This document shows, in pieces, positions 45,950 through 56,720 of a DNA stretch of 64,000 bases. The translations under genes and the position numbers were made by a program. The notes below the pieces were generated by a model. It made no database searches. It was not told the DNA's origin and saw only the letters and a program-made list of their open reading frames with translations. The stretch lies in assembly GCA_009760855.2 (NCBI GenBank), contig WPIO01000019.1, positions 310,001 to 374,000 on the forward strand. The letters run 5' to 3'. The stretch comes from Cristatella mucedo. Lineage: Eukaryota > Bryozoa > Phylactolaemata > Cristatellidae. The first letter of the stretch is position 1. Every line of letters begins with the position of its first letter.

Positions 45950-48400
45950 TTATAGTATTCCGTTTTTTCTCGTGCCGCTGCCGTCGACTGCCGAGCATCA
46001 CCCTCAAATATTGGTTCGCCATTGGTTGAAAGGATGAGGTTGCACTCGTGATACAGCTCACTGAAATACGCTAGAAAAATTTGATCTCTCACCAGCTTTG
46101 TTTGCGATTGCAATGGACAATCATAGATTGCTTTATTGCCTCAGGCAGTTATCGTCGATTGTCATCCATTGCTTAACGTTGAACAAGCAAAATGACAGTA
46201 CATGCGCTCACAGTGAGCTTTATATGGTAGGATAACTGCAAAACTCCAACTGCCGATTTCCAGAAAGTTTGAAACTGATTGTGGGATAGGCCAGGCCATT
46301 ACCACTGACTGCCCTGTATTGCCCTCGAGTGTGCCTTTGTCGATTGTTTGAAAGGATGTGACTGCACTGTTAATGCAATGTAGTGCAATACCCAAGGAAA
46401 CTTAGCTTCTCTCTGCAACTGCCGATCCATTTGTAACGGGCGATTGTGGACTGGCATATTTTCCCGGGCCATTGCCGTCGATTCCCATGCATTGCATACA
46501 TTGAACGCTCACATTGCATGAACATTGTTAGTACACACATGTACATGTTGACTGGAATGAGAGTTGCAGTTTATTACAGCGAATCTTGACCATTTTCCAC
46601 GAATTTTGCTATTGGCCCTAACTATTGCTGTGGATTGGCGTGCATTGCTGATATTAACGAGCAAAGCCCCTTACAAACGCCACGGTTTTACTTTGGACGC
46701 AGTGAAATGTTTTATGTAATGACAAGTGGGGCTTCGAACTGCCAGTTTCTCGTCGATTCGATGAAAATTAGGGTATTGGCCGAGCAATAGCTGCCGATTG
46801 TCATTCATTGCTCGTGATCGTACGTGCTCAATTTTTTGAAAGGATGTGATTGCACTTTAAACGCAGTAGGCTGTGACAGGTAAAATATATTTGATCTTGG
46901 CCCAGTCATTTTCCAGTGAGTTTCGATAGATCATCATGAATTGCCGTATTTGCCCCGGCCATTTCCGTCGATTGCCATGGAAAGCCCAAGATTTACCAGT
47001 CGGAGCTGGTTGAAAGGGTGAAAAGTATATTCGTGCTGTGTGAGAAGTTACATTGAATGAGAATTGGAGCAGGTGCAGCCGCTTTGTCATCGATTTGCCA
47101 CGGATTGCAATATCGGTCCGTGCCATTGCTGTCGATTGCCGTCCATTGTTGATAATAGACGTTAAAAATAGCATGAAAATCCTACGATTTTAATTTTAGG
47201 ATTAAGAAATGTGAAATGCAATGACAATGGGCACTTCATGCAGCCAATTTCCGGTCGACTAGCCATAGATTGTTGCGGATTGCTGCTTCGAGCCGAACCG
47301 TTGCCGTAGATTGCCATGCATTTCCCGAGATTGTACAAGCACAATTGCTTAAAATTATGTGGTTGACTTTACCCAGTGTGCTTTGTAGCACTCATTCAAA
47401 ATTGGAGCATTACCGAACTTATTTCAGGGAGATTTGATTCAGATTGATGTAGGTTGCCGTATTGGCCCTGACCATTGCAGTCGATTGTAGTGCATCACTG
47501 ACAAATAGTTGAGGTTATTGTAGTGAAATTGTGCGATTACAAAAAAAACGAAGATTATAGCAACGTGCAATTACTTTTACAACTTCAAGTGTACATATTT
47601 TGGTCGTTTTGGGGCGGGTTGTGGTGAATTGACTTACTAGCCCGGGCAGTTACACTCGATTGCAGTGCATTGCTGCAAAATAATTGAGGCAATTACAGTG
47701 AATTTTTGCGAGTACACAATAACCAATGAGTAGAGCATTGTAAAATAAGAATCAGAGCTTCTAGTTTATGCATTCTGATCGCTGTGCGGTGAATTGCAAC
47801 GAATTTCGGCGGAGTGATGTGATTTGTGTAATATGACAGGGCCGTTGCAGTCTATTGTAATTTGCACGAGAACGCCTGTGCCCAGTGTAGGGAAATTTGT
47901 GGGTGCAAAATGAACTGAGTCTATTCCTAGATGCAATGTCAATAAGTGCTTAGCGATGGCGATTTGAGTATGACTTGCAGAGGAACAGAGTGGATTATGG
48001 TAGTTTTCCTGGTCATTTCAGAGGACTGCCGCCCATTGCCCCAGTGCAAAGATGCATTTTTTTTATTTTACTTGGTTTTGCACACAGCATGTTGCACTTT
48101 AATGTGCAATCAAAACTGGAGCTCGGTGCCATCTATTTTGGTAGTGTATGCAATGGATTTGGAGGATTAAAGTGGATTGCCATATTGGCACGAGCTACTG
48201 CAGTCGAACGCAGCACATTGTACAAGAACGGCAGTGCCAATGCAAGTGAAATTTTTGCAAGTGCAATTTTCGCGCAGTTAGTTGTGATATGCAAAAAGAC
48301 AGAGCTTTTCGAATAAGATTTCTTTTTTTGGCGGTGGAATGCATAGAATTAAGGTGGATTGCTGTGGATTGTGGTACTTCGTCGAACATTTGAATCTCAA
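45950..48400 (+). repeat. Diverged satellite array, period about 170-175 bp
   Basis: A motif of the form GGCCATTGCCGTCGATTGCC-x-TGCATTGC recurs at about 45971, 46153, 46293, 46466, 46615, 46777, 46954, 47116, 47292, 47463, 47641, 47836, 48010 and 48182, with a mean spacing near 170. Between the motifs other sub-motifs recur in order: TTGAAAGGATGTGATTGCAC, a GCAGTGAAATGT segment and a GATTTCCAGTGAGTTTCGAT segment. The copies are strongly diverged, so the array is old. All open frames here (for example 46162-46395, 46857-47174, 47975-48316) are by-products of the repeat. Confidence 0.85.
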
Positions 48401-49668
48401 TTCCTTGATAGAGAATTACTCCGGCAATGAAACCGGGAAACCACAGGATTTAGAGACACTGATTTGGATACAATTACTTGCTAGGAAGTTGAAAACGAAG
48501 GCGAATGCTTTTTATACCGCACGACGCAAAAGTCGTCGCCGGAGGCGAAGTCTAAAGAAGTGTTTGCTGTGCCGTGGCCCAGTCGAGTGTTCAGGAGTGA
48601 TATTCTCTATGCAAGAATGCTTCAAGTGGGCAATCACAATATCCAAGTGGCAGCCAACGACGTCGACCCACAGGCATATCTCTACGCATCCAAACACAGT
48701 GAGAGATCCGTTTTGGGGTACTTATAGCGGCCTTGGCGTAGTATCATGGCTCACAAGCATACTTTTGAGCACTGCTGTCGGTCTTGAGATTCGGAAGAGT
48801 GATCCGTGAGATCGACGAGCGTGAATAGGGCTGCTGGCCGGCGATCATTGGATGCAGAAGAATTCACTGGGTAAACCCACCGAATCTTCCTGTGGGAACC
48901 AGGCAAAAGAGCGAGCGATGCCTGAGGTGCCTGCAATTGGAATGGCAGAAGAGCTAAGGGCAGCTCAAGGTACCAAGACTAACGTTGGCTGTTTACTATA
49001 AGTGCAATGAGTTATGGATTTTAGTGCTCTGCAATTCCCTTAGCCATCGTATGTTGAGCTGGTCTGCCGTATTCCAATGGATTGCCTCATTTTGAAAGTT
49101 CAGATTGCCCCTACAGTAAGAGGTTCACAAACTTGGATGGCAGAAATATGATGTTCAGCGATTGACGGATGCTGTAGCCATATAGAAACAGTCATCAGCC
49201 AGACCAATAGCCTTGGGCCACCAAAAAAACTGCTGACGATCGTGAGCACATAGGCGACGTGGTAAAAGTGCAGAACAGGGCCGACGATCGAAGTAATCCA
49301 TGAATTTAATTGATACGAGCGTGTCGGAAACTAAACTACTTGAACTCGGGTGCAGCTAGCCACCCTGGTGGCACGTTTCATTGAATGCAACGTCGATTCC
49401 ACCAAGCTGTCAGATGAATTCCCGTCGGAACACGAGGCGCTAGTAGCGATCAGACTTTGTCAGTTGCCCGGGGAAGTGCATATATAGTTTATCGAATCTA
49501 CTACGGCCGAGGGCGCTGGAAACGTAGGTAGCTCGGCCAGTAAGGGCTATCGTAGCCGGTAAGGTAGTCCCATATTAACGCCCCCTGCTGTCGAAAGTTT
49601 TTTGGGGCAAAAGCAATTTCCTAGGCTACAGACGGCGTGACTCCACACCCAGGATGCACAAGTTGGGT
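48401..49668. other. Region after the satellite, possible single satellite unit near 49020-49100
   Basis: The open frame at 48339-48809 contains an arginine/lysine-rich run (RRKSRRRRRSLKK) but no recognised domain, and it starts inside the satellite, so I do not call it a gene. At about 49020-49100 the words CTGCCGTATTCCAATGGATTGCC suggest a stray satellite unit. The rest is unidentified. Confidence 0.35.
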
Positions 49669-49832
49669 TCATAATAATGCACTTGATAAAGCACCCTCAG
49701 AGAACTCAATCCCTTTCTAGGTGCTTTACATTTTCTGCAAAGGGAAACATGATTGAATGGTGAGTAGTATCATGCTTGATAGACAACGAATAACACGGTT
49801 ATGGGTGACATGCACAGGGTCAGCATGCAAGT
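49669..49832 (-). mobile_element. LINE family A, 3' tip
   Basis: This minus-strand fragment has a short AAT tract at about 49670, TGCACTTGATAAAGCACC, the stem-loop, TTTTCTGCAAAGGGAAAC and GGGTGACATGCACAGGGTCAGC. The outer stem pair that is G-C elsewhere is A-T on both sides here (TAAAGCACC with GGTGCTTTA), a compensatory change. Confidence 0.88.
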
Positions 49833-50337
49833 GTGGGTTCGTGATTACCCGTATTCTTATAAGTGACGGATTAGTTTTTCCTAGTTTGTGGAATACTCAT
49901 CTTTTCCGACAGATGCAATGGGAACATTTTCGAGGTACTGGTCACAGAAAAAAAACTCGCCAGTGCCAACTTGTTAATAATAGTAATGTAGCGCCTTGCT
50001 GGCATTGGCTGAATGTTGGGGCGAACAAGAGCTGTTCGGCGGCGGCCTTGAGCTCGCCTTTGTCCTGGAGCAGTGAGCCAGTGGAGCTCCAGTGTGGTTA
50101 GAAAGCAAGAGCTCAAGAGCCAGCTAGGAAGCTCTGAGACCAGCGGTGGTGATTCGGCCTTTAGAATTGGTCCGATACCTGCGGGAGCTGCTGATTGATG
50201 TTGGCTGGCCTGTTAGCCACCGCCATCACTCTGTCCAAAGAGAATCGTCTGGAACCCATTCGCCATTCAAGCTGGACAGAGGTGCCATTCCATTGGCCTA
50301 GTGACGGTATTAATTCCTTACTGTAATGGGCCAAGGT
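49833..50337. other. Spacer, nothing recognised
   Basis: No gene, domain or repeat family is supported here. Confidence 0.35.
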
Positions 50338-50990
50338 GTTGGGCCCAAGACCACCAAGCTCTTGCCCAATTGTCTCAGCTAAGTATTTGAGAGTCGAGCG
50401 ACGCTCGCTCTGGGTCTCTTAGTCTTTTGTCATTTGTGCGGCTCCGCGCTTCAACGCCGTCGGACTCGTTTCTCTGAAAGCGAGGGAGGAGGGCGGGCTG
50501 TTCACCTGCGATTGACGGAAAAGGAGATACAGCGCTTGGTTTTGGTGGACTCCACCGAATACGGTCGTTTCGCGCCCGAGCTGGCGTTTTGTGTTTCTTT
50601 TGCTGGCATTTTGTGTTTCTTTGTGTGTGTGTGTGTGCGCTCGCACGTGGAATCGGCATGAGGATTTGGCGGTGCGAGCTAGACGTAGTTGGCGTGTGTG
50701 GAGTCCTAGTTCTCCGGTTAGGGTTAAGGCTCGGGTTCTGGCTCTGTCTATTTGGGTCTTTCCCCATTACAGACGTAAGTAGATTTAGTGTGGAGACGTA
50801 TTCTCTCCGCAAGAGTGTTGGTGCTGTTGAGAGAGTGCGAGGAGTGTGGGGATAAAACTGAGCTAGACGCTCAGCGACTTTGTGCACTTGCGAATAAAGC
50901 TCAGTAAAATCCCCTATTTGTGTATCGCGCTTTCCAATTCAGGCTGCGGACTCACGATCCCCTTTAGTAACGGTAAGCAGGTCAGCGCCT
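50338..50990 (+). repeat. Candidate solo LTR
   Basis: The segment starts near TGTTGGGCCCAAGACC and contains a GC-rich middle with a (TG)n run at 50621-50635. It has an AATAAA polyadenylation-type signal at about 50892 in GCGAATAAAGCTCAG, followed by a U5-like tail. It is followed at about 51005 by TGGCGGCCAGCGCG, which has the look of a primer-binding site starting TGG. No second LTR and no coding domain accompany it. The opposite-strand frame at 50375-50887 has low complexity and no domain. Confidence 0.3.
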
Positions 50991-51094
50991 GAAACGCTCA
51001 TCTCGTGGCGGCCAGCGCGCACCGAACGGCAGTAGGAGTTAGGTTAGCCGCTGGGTAAGCGACTGGTCAAGCCTATTCCGCCGAGCCTTCGGCG

Positions 51095-51520
51095 TTAAAA
51101 TAATAATACGTTTGTATAGCGCCTGCAGAGCCTTGGATCTCTCTCTCTATGCTTACAAATATTGCAGCAAAAACATTACAAAATGCTTAATTGAAGCATA
51201 GCAGTAGCTGGCATTGCTTGAGCAGGTACATGCACACAATGGACGAACTTCAAGACCCACCAGATGCTGTGATATTCAGGTGCGTTTTAAACTTCTATTA
51301 AATATCGTCGCATCAAGGGATGTGGTGACATTCGTCGAGCGTGAGTTTCAGGCTTTGGGAGCGTAATAATTAAAGGCACGGTCCTCCAGCGGTTTTGAGT
51401 TTCTTACGAGGTAAGGCTAAACAACTTAAGTCAGAACAGTGGGTTGCACGATTTTTCGCCTATCAAGGGAGTAGTTCTGCTGGGTAGGCTGGAGCCAGAG
51501 AATGAAGGGACCTAAAAGAA
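51095..51520 (-). mobile_element. Diverged family A subfamily copy, 3' end
   Basis: On the minus strand it keeps the family A layout: an AAT tract at about 51100-51108, then TATAGCGCCTGCAGAG, ATTGCAGCAAAAA, GGTACATGCACAC and GGCTTTGGGAGCGTA. TAGGCTGGAGCCAGAGAATG and GGGACCTAAAAG follow. Many substitutions separate it from the copies at 21008-23395 and 49669, so it is an older subfamily. Confidence 0.78.
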
Positions 51521-51898
51521 ACTCTAACGAAACTCAGACTCAAAAATTATGTAGCTTACCAAGAACTGCTGTTAGAGAGCCATGGTGGCATCAGTTGTAG
51601 GCCCGCCTCAGTTGTAGCAGCAAGGCTGTGCCGCTGCTCTGACTGCCGGACACTCGCTAGAGTTTGGGGGTAATATGCAGCCGAGTTGAAGAGTCGAGGC
51701 CTTGTCTCCGTTGTGGAAACGAGTGTGTTGTCATCACAAATCGCCATGGGATATGTGCGCCTTTGAGAATCCCCTTGAGATCTAGACGTCGAGCGCCCCG
51801 AGTGCATGCTTCGAGCAGAGGCAGCATTTCAGTCCGGTCGGTTGTCTAGCATAGCCTGCTTTCACGTTGTTATAGCTCTCGTACTTCAGCCATCGCCT
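51521..51898. other. Spacer, nothing recognised
   Basis: Short frames only. No supported feature. Confidence 0.35.
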
Positions 51899-52088
51899 AG
51901 TGAGCCGTAATGGCTCACTAGGTAAGGCGGTTGCTTTTCACGAACTCGGCCCCGAGGTCGTGGGCTCGAATCCTACAGTGGGCGATCCTTTATCGCCACT
52001 GCAAGCGGTGGTGATAGCAGGAAAGGCTCTACTGTCGCTATAAAAAACAGGCTGTTAAATCAGCTAGCATTAATTTATCTATTTATCC
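51899..52088 (+). mobile_element. tRNA-derived SINE, well-preserved copy
   Basis: The tRNA-like head carries box A TGGCTCACTAG (51911-51921) and box B GGCTCGAATCC (51964-51974). The body has a hairpin with arms TATCGCCAC and GTGGTGATA (nine pairs including one G-T), then AAAGGCTCTACTGTCGC and AGGCTGTTAAATCAGC, and an ATTTATCTATTTATC tail. Compared with 40055-40246 the G-T pair is replaced there by A-T, so the pairing is kept. Confidence 0.85.
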
Positions 52089-52340
52089 CCGATTGGAATG
52101 CGGGAAGCGAGCGCTGACATTGCTCAGATTCAAATGAGCGGTGGAGCTAGTAGCTACACGAGGCGTCGACTGAGGCGGCGTCGCACCCTGGGTTTCGGTT
52201 CGCAAAAAGGCCTCCAGCATTATGTCTGCCAATGTCGCTCATGCATGGATGCCAAAACGGCAGAAGGATTGATCAGCGAGATTATAACAGATATTCAGCT
52301 TTGTTATTCATGTATTCAGATATTATTCGTGATTCCTACA

Positions 52341-53900
52341 GTAGCTCTGCTAGATCTGTCTGCCGTCTTCGACACCATTGATCACGAAGTTCTGCTTGAA
52401 CGATTGAGAACAACGATCGGTCTGGCAGACGAATCACCGGCATGGTTTAAATCAAACTTGTCTGATCGTCTTCAATCCGTGTCGTCTGGGGGTCAGGTCT
52501 CACACACGAGAAGGGTCACCTGTGGAGTCCCTCAAGGGTCTGTACTCGATCCCCTGCTGTTCTCCATTTATACACAACCAGTGGGAAAAGTGATTAAGCT
52601 GACCCACAAGGCCCGCCACGGCTTGGCTCCTTCGTACCTAGCTGAACTGCTGCATTAGTTTCAGCCTGTTCGCCCCTCAGGTCCTGTGTGGACCATACAT
52701 TAGCTGTTCCATTCCTCCGCTTATTGACCATTGGCGACAGAAGCTTTAGCTCAGCAGGTCCTAGACTGTAAAACTCGCTTCCACAATTCCTAAGCAACGA
52801 CAACTACTCTCCTACTGCCGACTATGGCACATCCTTTTCAGCGGTCCTGAGCTGCTACTTCTATGCTACTCACTACCTCAACTGCTCTCCTGACTCTGCT
52901 ATGCTTCGAAATTTCTCTTTGTTGCGTGAGACGAAGTCTGTTGGGTACCGAATGCATACCGAAAGCCGCTTAGGCTGTGAGTGTGTTATACGTTACTCGT
53001 TAGACGACCATATCAGCTCCACGGCCAAATCTGCCTATTTTCAGCTTCCTAATATTGCTTAATTCGGGTTGGTTTAGATAAGGATACCACATCTAAGTTG
53101 GTCCATGCATTCGTGACATCTCGTCTCGACTTCTGCAACTCACTGCTTACTGGCCTACCAGCATGTGCGATCAGGTGATTGCAGCTGGTGAAAAACTCTG
53201 CAGCTTGGCTTGTCTGTCGTGAGTGTCGCAGTTGCCACATTACTCCACTTCTCGTCGACCTGCACTGGCTACCAGTCAAGCAACGGATTGACTTTAAGGT
53301 TCTGTCACTCACTTTTAAGTCCCTTCATTCTATGGCTCCAGCCTATCTCTCCGACATACTCCCCTATCAGGCCAAGTATCGTACCACCGGCTTTTCGGAA
53401 TCCAACAGTCTGGAAATACCTCGTACAAACCTCAAATCCTTTGGAGACGTGCATTTAGTTCGTATGCTCCCAAAGCCTGGAACTCCCTCCCGACCTGCGT
53501 CAGAACATCCCCTGACCTGACCACATTTAAAAGGAACCTAAAAACATACCTATTAGGACAGCATTTAGTGGGTCCCTGTGATTCGTCCTTCACGTGCTTA
53601 TGCTTGCTGATACTGTGCATGCTGCCACTAACAATATTTGCATGCTGACCCTGTGCATGTCACACCTAACCATGTTATTCGTTTTGTTTGTTTTTCATGC
53701 ATGATTTTGCTTACCATTTAATTACATTTCTCTTTGCAGCAAATGTAAAGCGCCTAGAAAGAGATTAAGTTCTCTGAGGGCACTTTATCAAGTACCTTAT
53801 TAATATTATCATTAAAAAATTCTCCTGCGTAACACCCACATGGTGTTTATGACTTTGTGGAGTTACAGACTAAGATACATTATATTACATTGCATTACAT
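52341..53900 (+). mobile_element. LINE family B copy, internally deleted and interrupted by family A
   Basis: The copy starts inside RT (VALLDLSAVFDTIDH). It runs through GVPQGSVLDP and then jumps at about 52595 from KVIK to LTHKARHGLAPSYL. Compared with the long copy this removes about 600 bases, including the YADD box. It continues to GGCTGTGAGTGTG at about 52975-52987, where a family A element is inserted. Family B resumes at about 53818 with TCTCCTGCGTAACACCC, keeps the 3' stem-loop (GTAAC with GTTAC), and ends in a degenerate TACATT tail to about 53900. Confidence 0.9.
52993..53815 (+). mobile_element. LINE family A copy nested in family B
   Basis: This is a 5'-truncated family A element. 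It opens with SLDDHIS-type sequence (TTAGACGACCATATCAGCTC) and has the C-terminal coding region in shifted frames (53179-53520 and 53210-53458). It ends with the conserved stem-loop TAAAGCGCC / GGCACTTTA and an ATTATTAATATT tail at about 53795-53812. Its insertion into the 3' UTR of family B shows that family A was active after this family B copy had integrated. Confidence 0.92.
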
Positions 53901-55387
53901 TAAGAGAGCTAAGAATTGATTTTGCAATAATTTATGGCCATAGCCACATTCTAGACGATGTCCCACGACAACTATTCAGTGGTGCATCTGCAGTTGGTCT
54001 AGAAACGTGGGCTTATGTGAGTTCTAGGCTACTGATCCATTGGTGCTCGTCATGGCCGCTGTTGAAGACTTTTAGCCTCCTATTGGGGTCAAATATATGT
54101 GTCTTGCTATTGATATGGACTTGTTACGTGAAGTTGTGGGTTCTCATAGGGACTGTCGTGCTCTAGTGCAATTGGCAACTCGGTGTGCATTGGAGCTGGA
54201 CATACACGTCGTTACCGTTCTAACAGAATAGATAAAACTTTAAGCCGGAGTATAGCCCCGGTTGAAACGCCCCAGTCAACTTTATAACCCGGAAGTCTAT
54301 TAAGGCATAGGCTAACCCTCTCAGCGAAATTATAGCCCGTCATAATAGTAGTTTTGAGCGATACACACGTCAATCTTTGCGTGATGGCTCACAAATACAT
54401 TCGGGCGCCGACCATGGCAACTAACTCTCTGCTCTCCCCCGTTATAGTCTTAAGGCACTCATCACTCCAATCTCTCACCTGCCTACTCTTTTCTACATAT
54501 TGTCTCTTAAGTCGGAACGTTGGCTGCCCTATTCGCAATTAAAGCGTTCAGGCTCTATGTACACCGTAGAAAAACTCTTCAGCATGCCAATGCGCCTAGT
54601 CAATGTGACTCTGGGTCTTTAAAGACGGCTAAGCATGTACGAACGGCTTATTTCTACGTGGACCTCAATTTAATAAATATTCTTACTAACGCGATTTAAT
54701 AAATACTCTTGCAATTACGATTCACTTTCTTATTGTAAGGGCATCTGCCACTGTCGCCCTTCTGGTACGCAGTTTTTGCTGTTCGGTCTAAAAAAATCCA
54801 CAAAACCGAAAGTTTGTTTTTCTTTTCCTTCAGATTGTATATGTCGTCTTGATTCGACTTGTACGTGTTCCATATTTCAAATTAAAGAGCGTCTGTGATT
54901 GACTCTTCTGCTCAGAATGACAAAGGCTCAGGAAGTCACTTCCACACTAGCTTTTGCAAGTGTGTAAGCCTGTAACGATGCCGCTTCAGGCACTGTAAAT
55001 TATGTTAATAGGACCAGAGCCACACATTTTAAGGAGTAATCTCCCGTGTATAATCTGATGTCCTCAATAGCTGCTCCTTACGCTGTCGTGTAAACGTTGG
55101 ACTTTCATGTGTCGTTCAGAACTAAACAAACGTGATCGGTTCCACTATTATAATCTTCAATACTGATAGTAGCATAGACTATAGGTGACGCTCCCGAATT
55201 AGCTTCGACGTGATTGGAATTTTTGCGTTTCGGGATTAAGTTAAAATCTATTCAGAAAGTCTGTTGCGATGCGTGAATGATTGGCATTTTATGTTTTGGG
55301 ATTCAGTTAGTAAGCTAGTCCTAGATGCTGTTGCGATGCGTGAAATGTACACATCAAACATGGAGATTTGTTTTAAGTGCTGATAAC
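53901..55387. other. Spacer, nothing recognised
   Basis: This is AT-rich DNA with short frames such as 53840-54166 and 54354-54542. None shows a domain or splice context. Confidence 0.35.
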
Positions 55388-55575
55388 CCAGCATAGCTCA
55401 GTCTCTTTATTGCGACGGGTCTTAGCCAGGAGCTAAAGTGCTGGCTCTTCACGACCCATTTGTGGTTTCGAGTTTTATAATCAATGAACCTTTATTGACA
55501 ACTACAGGTGATGGTGAAAACGTGAAGGCTCTTCTGCTGCTATATAAAATGAGGCTGTTAAATCAGCTTACAGTT
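55388..55575 (+). mobile_element. tRNA-derived SINE, diverged copy
   Basis: The order of parts is kept: a tRNA-like head with GGTTTCGAGTTTT as decayed box B, CCTTTATTGACAAC, GGTGATGGTGAAAACG, GAAGGCTCTTCTGCTGC, and GAGGCTGTTAAATCAGCT. It is diverged in the head but nearly intact in the last 50 bases. Confidence 0.7.
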
Positions 55576-55782
55576 TAGATGCTGCTAACTAAGGGAGATA
55601 AAAGGACGGAAATCCTAAATGGATGCTGCATTTGGTTTACATTTTTTTTAGTAACAACCCGAAAACGTGCCCACTTTCATTTTTCAGACTGGGAAAGTCT
55701 GTTCGTGGTCCAAAAATTTGACTTTGCGTCAAAAAATACATAGCAACAACAGAACATGAAAGAACGCCGGTAACGAATTCTA

Positions 55783-55830
55783 GCTGATTTAACAGCCTCT
55801 TTTGTATAGCGACAGAAGAGCCTTTAGAGT
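55783..55830 (-). mobile_element. SINE 3' end fragment, inverted
   Basis: AGCTGATTTAACAGCCTC followed by GCGACAGAAGAGCCTTTA is the reverse complement of the SINE 3' end. With the copy at 55388-55575 it forms an inverted pair about 220 bases apart. Confidence 0.7.
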
Positions 55831-55929
55831 GTTTGTGAAAATGATCAAATAAGGCATAAGAAGTGACAAGTGATTTCCTTAGAGATGTTACTATTTATTC
55901 TAGTAATGACATCAATTGAAATAGTATAC

Positions 55930-56275
55930 CTGGCTACTACAGAGTGGCCAACCTAAGGCACAAGGGTCGAAATCTTAATTGCATTTCTTTGAATAATGCT
56001 TTACGACGTGTAAGCGACGTTAAACCTCTGGGGATAACCGATACAAGGTGAGTGAGCGTAGAGTACTGTAATCTGAATGCAACGTTATTTCCAAATAGAA
56101 TTCCTGTTGAAGAAGTTAGCTGAACAGTCACGGCAGACAAGCCTAGCTGCTGAGTTTTGCACCAGCTGTCAGCGCCTGATTGCATATGCCGGTAAAGCAG
56201 CCAGCAATGAAATGAATGCCCCAACAAAAGTATTTGATAAACATGATAGGCTTAGCCTTATGTCTCTTTAGTTAA
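55930..56275 (-). mobile_element. Old LINE family A relic
   Basis: The minus strand holds GCAAAACTCAGCAGCTAGGC and CAGGCGCTGACAGC, which match the VQNSAAR and CAIRRLQL region of family A (compare 21600-21660). Flanking parts are heavily diverged and no tail is visible. Confidence 0.65.
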
Positions 56276-56349
56276 AAATCTTCTGCGGCTTCAGGTTGGT
56301 CAACCAGTTCAGAGCAGTATTTTAGCTTGACCTGTTAGTCCCGCACCCC

Positions 56350-56720
56350 CCTCTGTGGATTGGCTCTTTCACATTACCTCGAAACCGCTTCGCCAGTTAA
56401 AGCGTCGTCGTGCTATAAAGTACCATTTTTACAGTTGTCAGTCGTTCCCTTCTTTTGTAAAGACCGTTAGCTGCATAAGTTTCATCTGCAAGTCCCGCAT
56501 TTCGGAACTCTGTTCTAAACAAACAAAGTATTTCGACGAGACTTTTCTCTGGCTGCGTTTTCCTGCAACTCTCATTACCCTTCCTGAGCTGCTGGTTCCG
56601 GGCTATTCACTTTTCAACCGTTCTTTAAACTCAGCTGTGCTTCTTAATTTCTATTGGTTGCACAAGGCAGGGTTATTCGCTTTTATGTTCATACCGAATA
56701 ATGGATAAGCTGTAAGTGCC
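56350..56720 (+). mobile_element. Old LINE family B relic
   Basis: The segment holds diverged versions of the family B C-terminus: TCCTGAGCTGCTGGTTCCGGGC with the ACTTC...CTACTCACT region, TTCTTAATTTCTATTGGTTG with CCCACTTTCTCTTTGTTG, then CATACCGAATA and GGATAAGCTGTAAGTG. It has no tail. Confidence 0.6.

Noticed and set aside
46162-48316. Cluster of open frames in the 46-48 kb region that could pass for small genes
   Set aside because: All sit in the 170-bp satellite and repeat with its period; no start, domain or splice context.
48339-48809. 156-codon frame with an arginine-rich run
   Set aside because: It starts in degenerate satellite sequence and has no domain; probably a chance frame.
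50375-50887. 170-codon minus-strand frame
   Set aside because: Low complexity (rich in Thr, Pro, Arg, and a His/Thr run from the TG repeat) and antisense to the candidate LTR.
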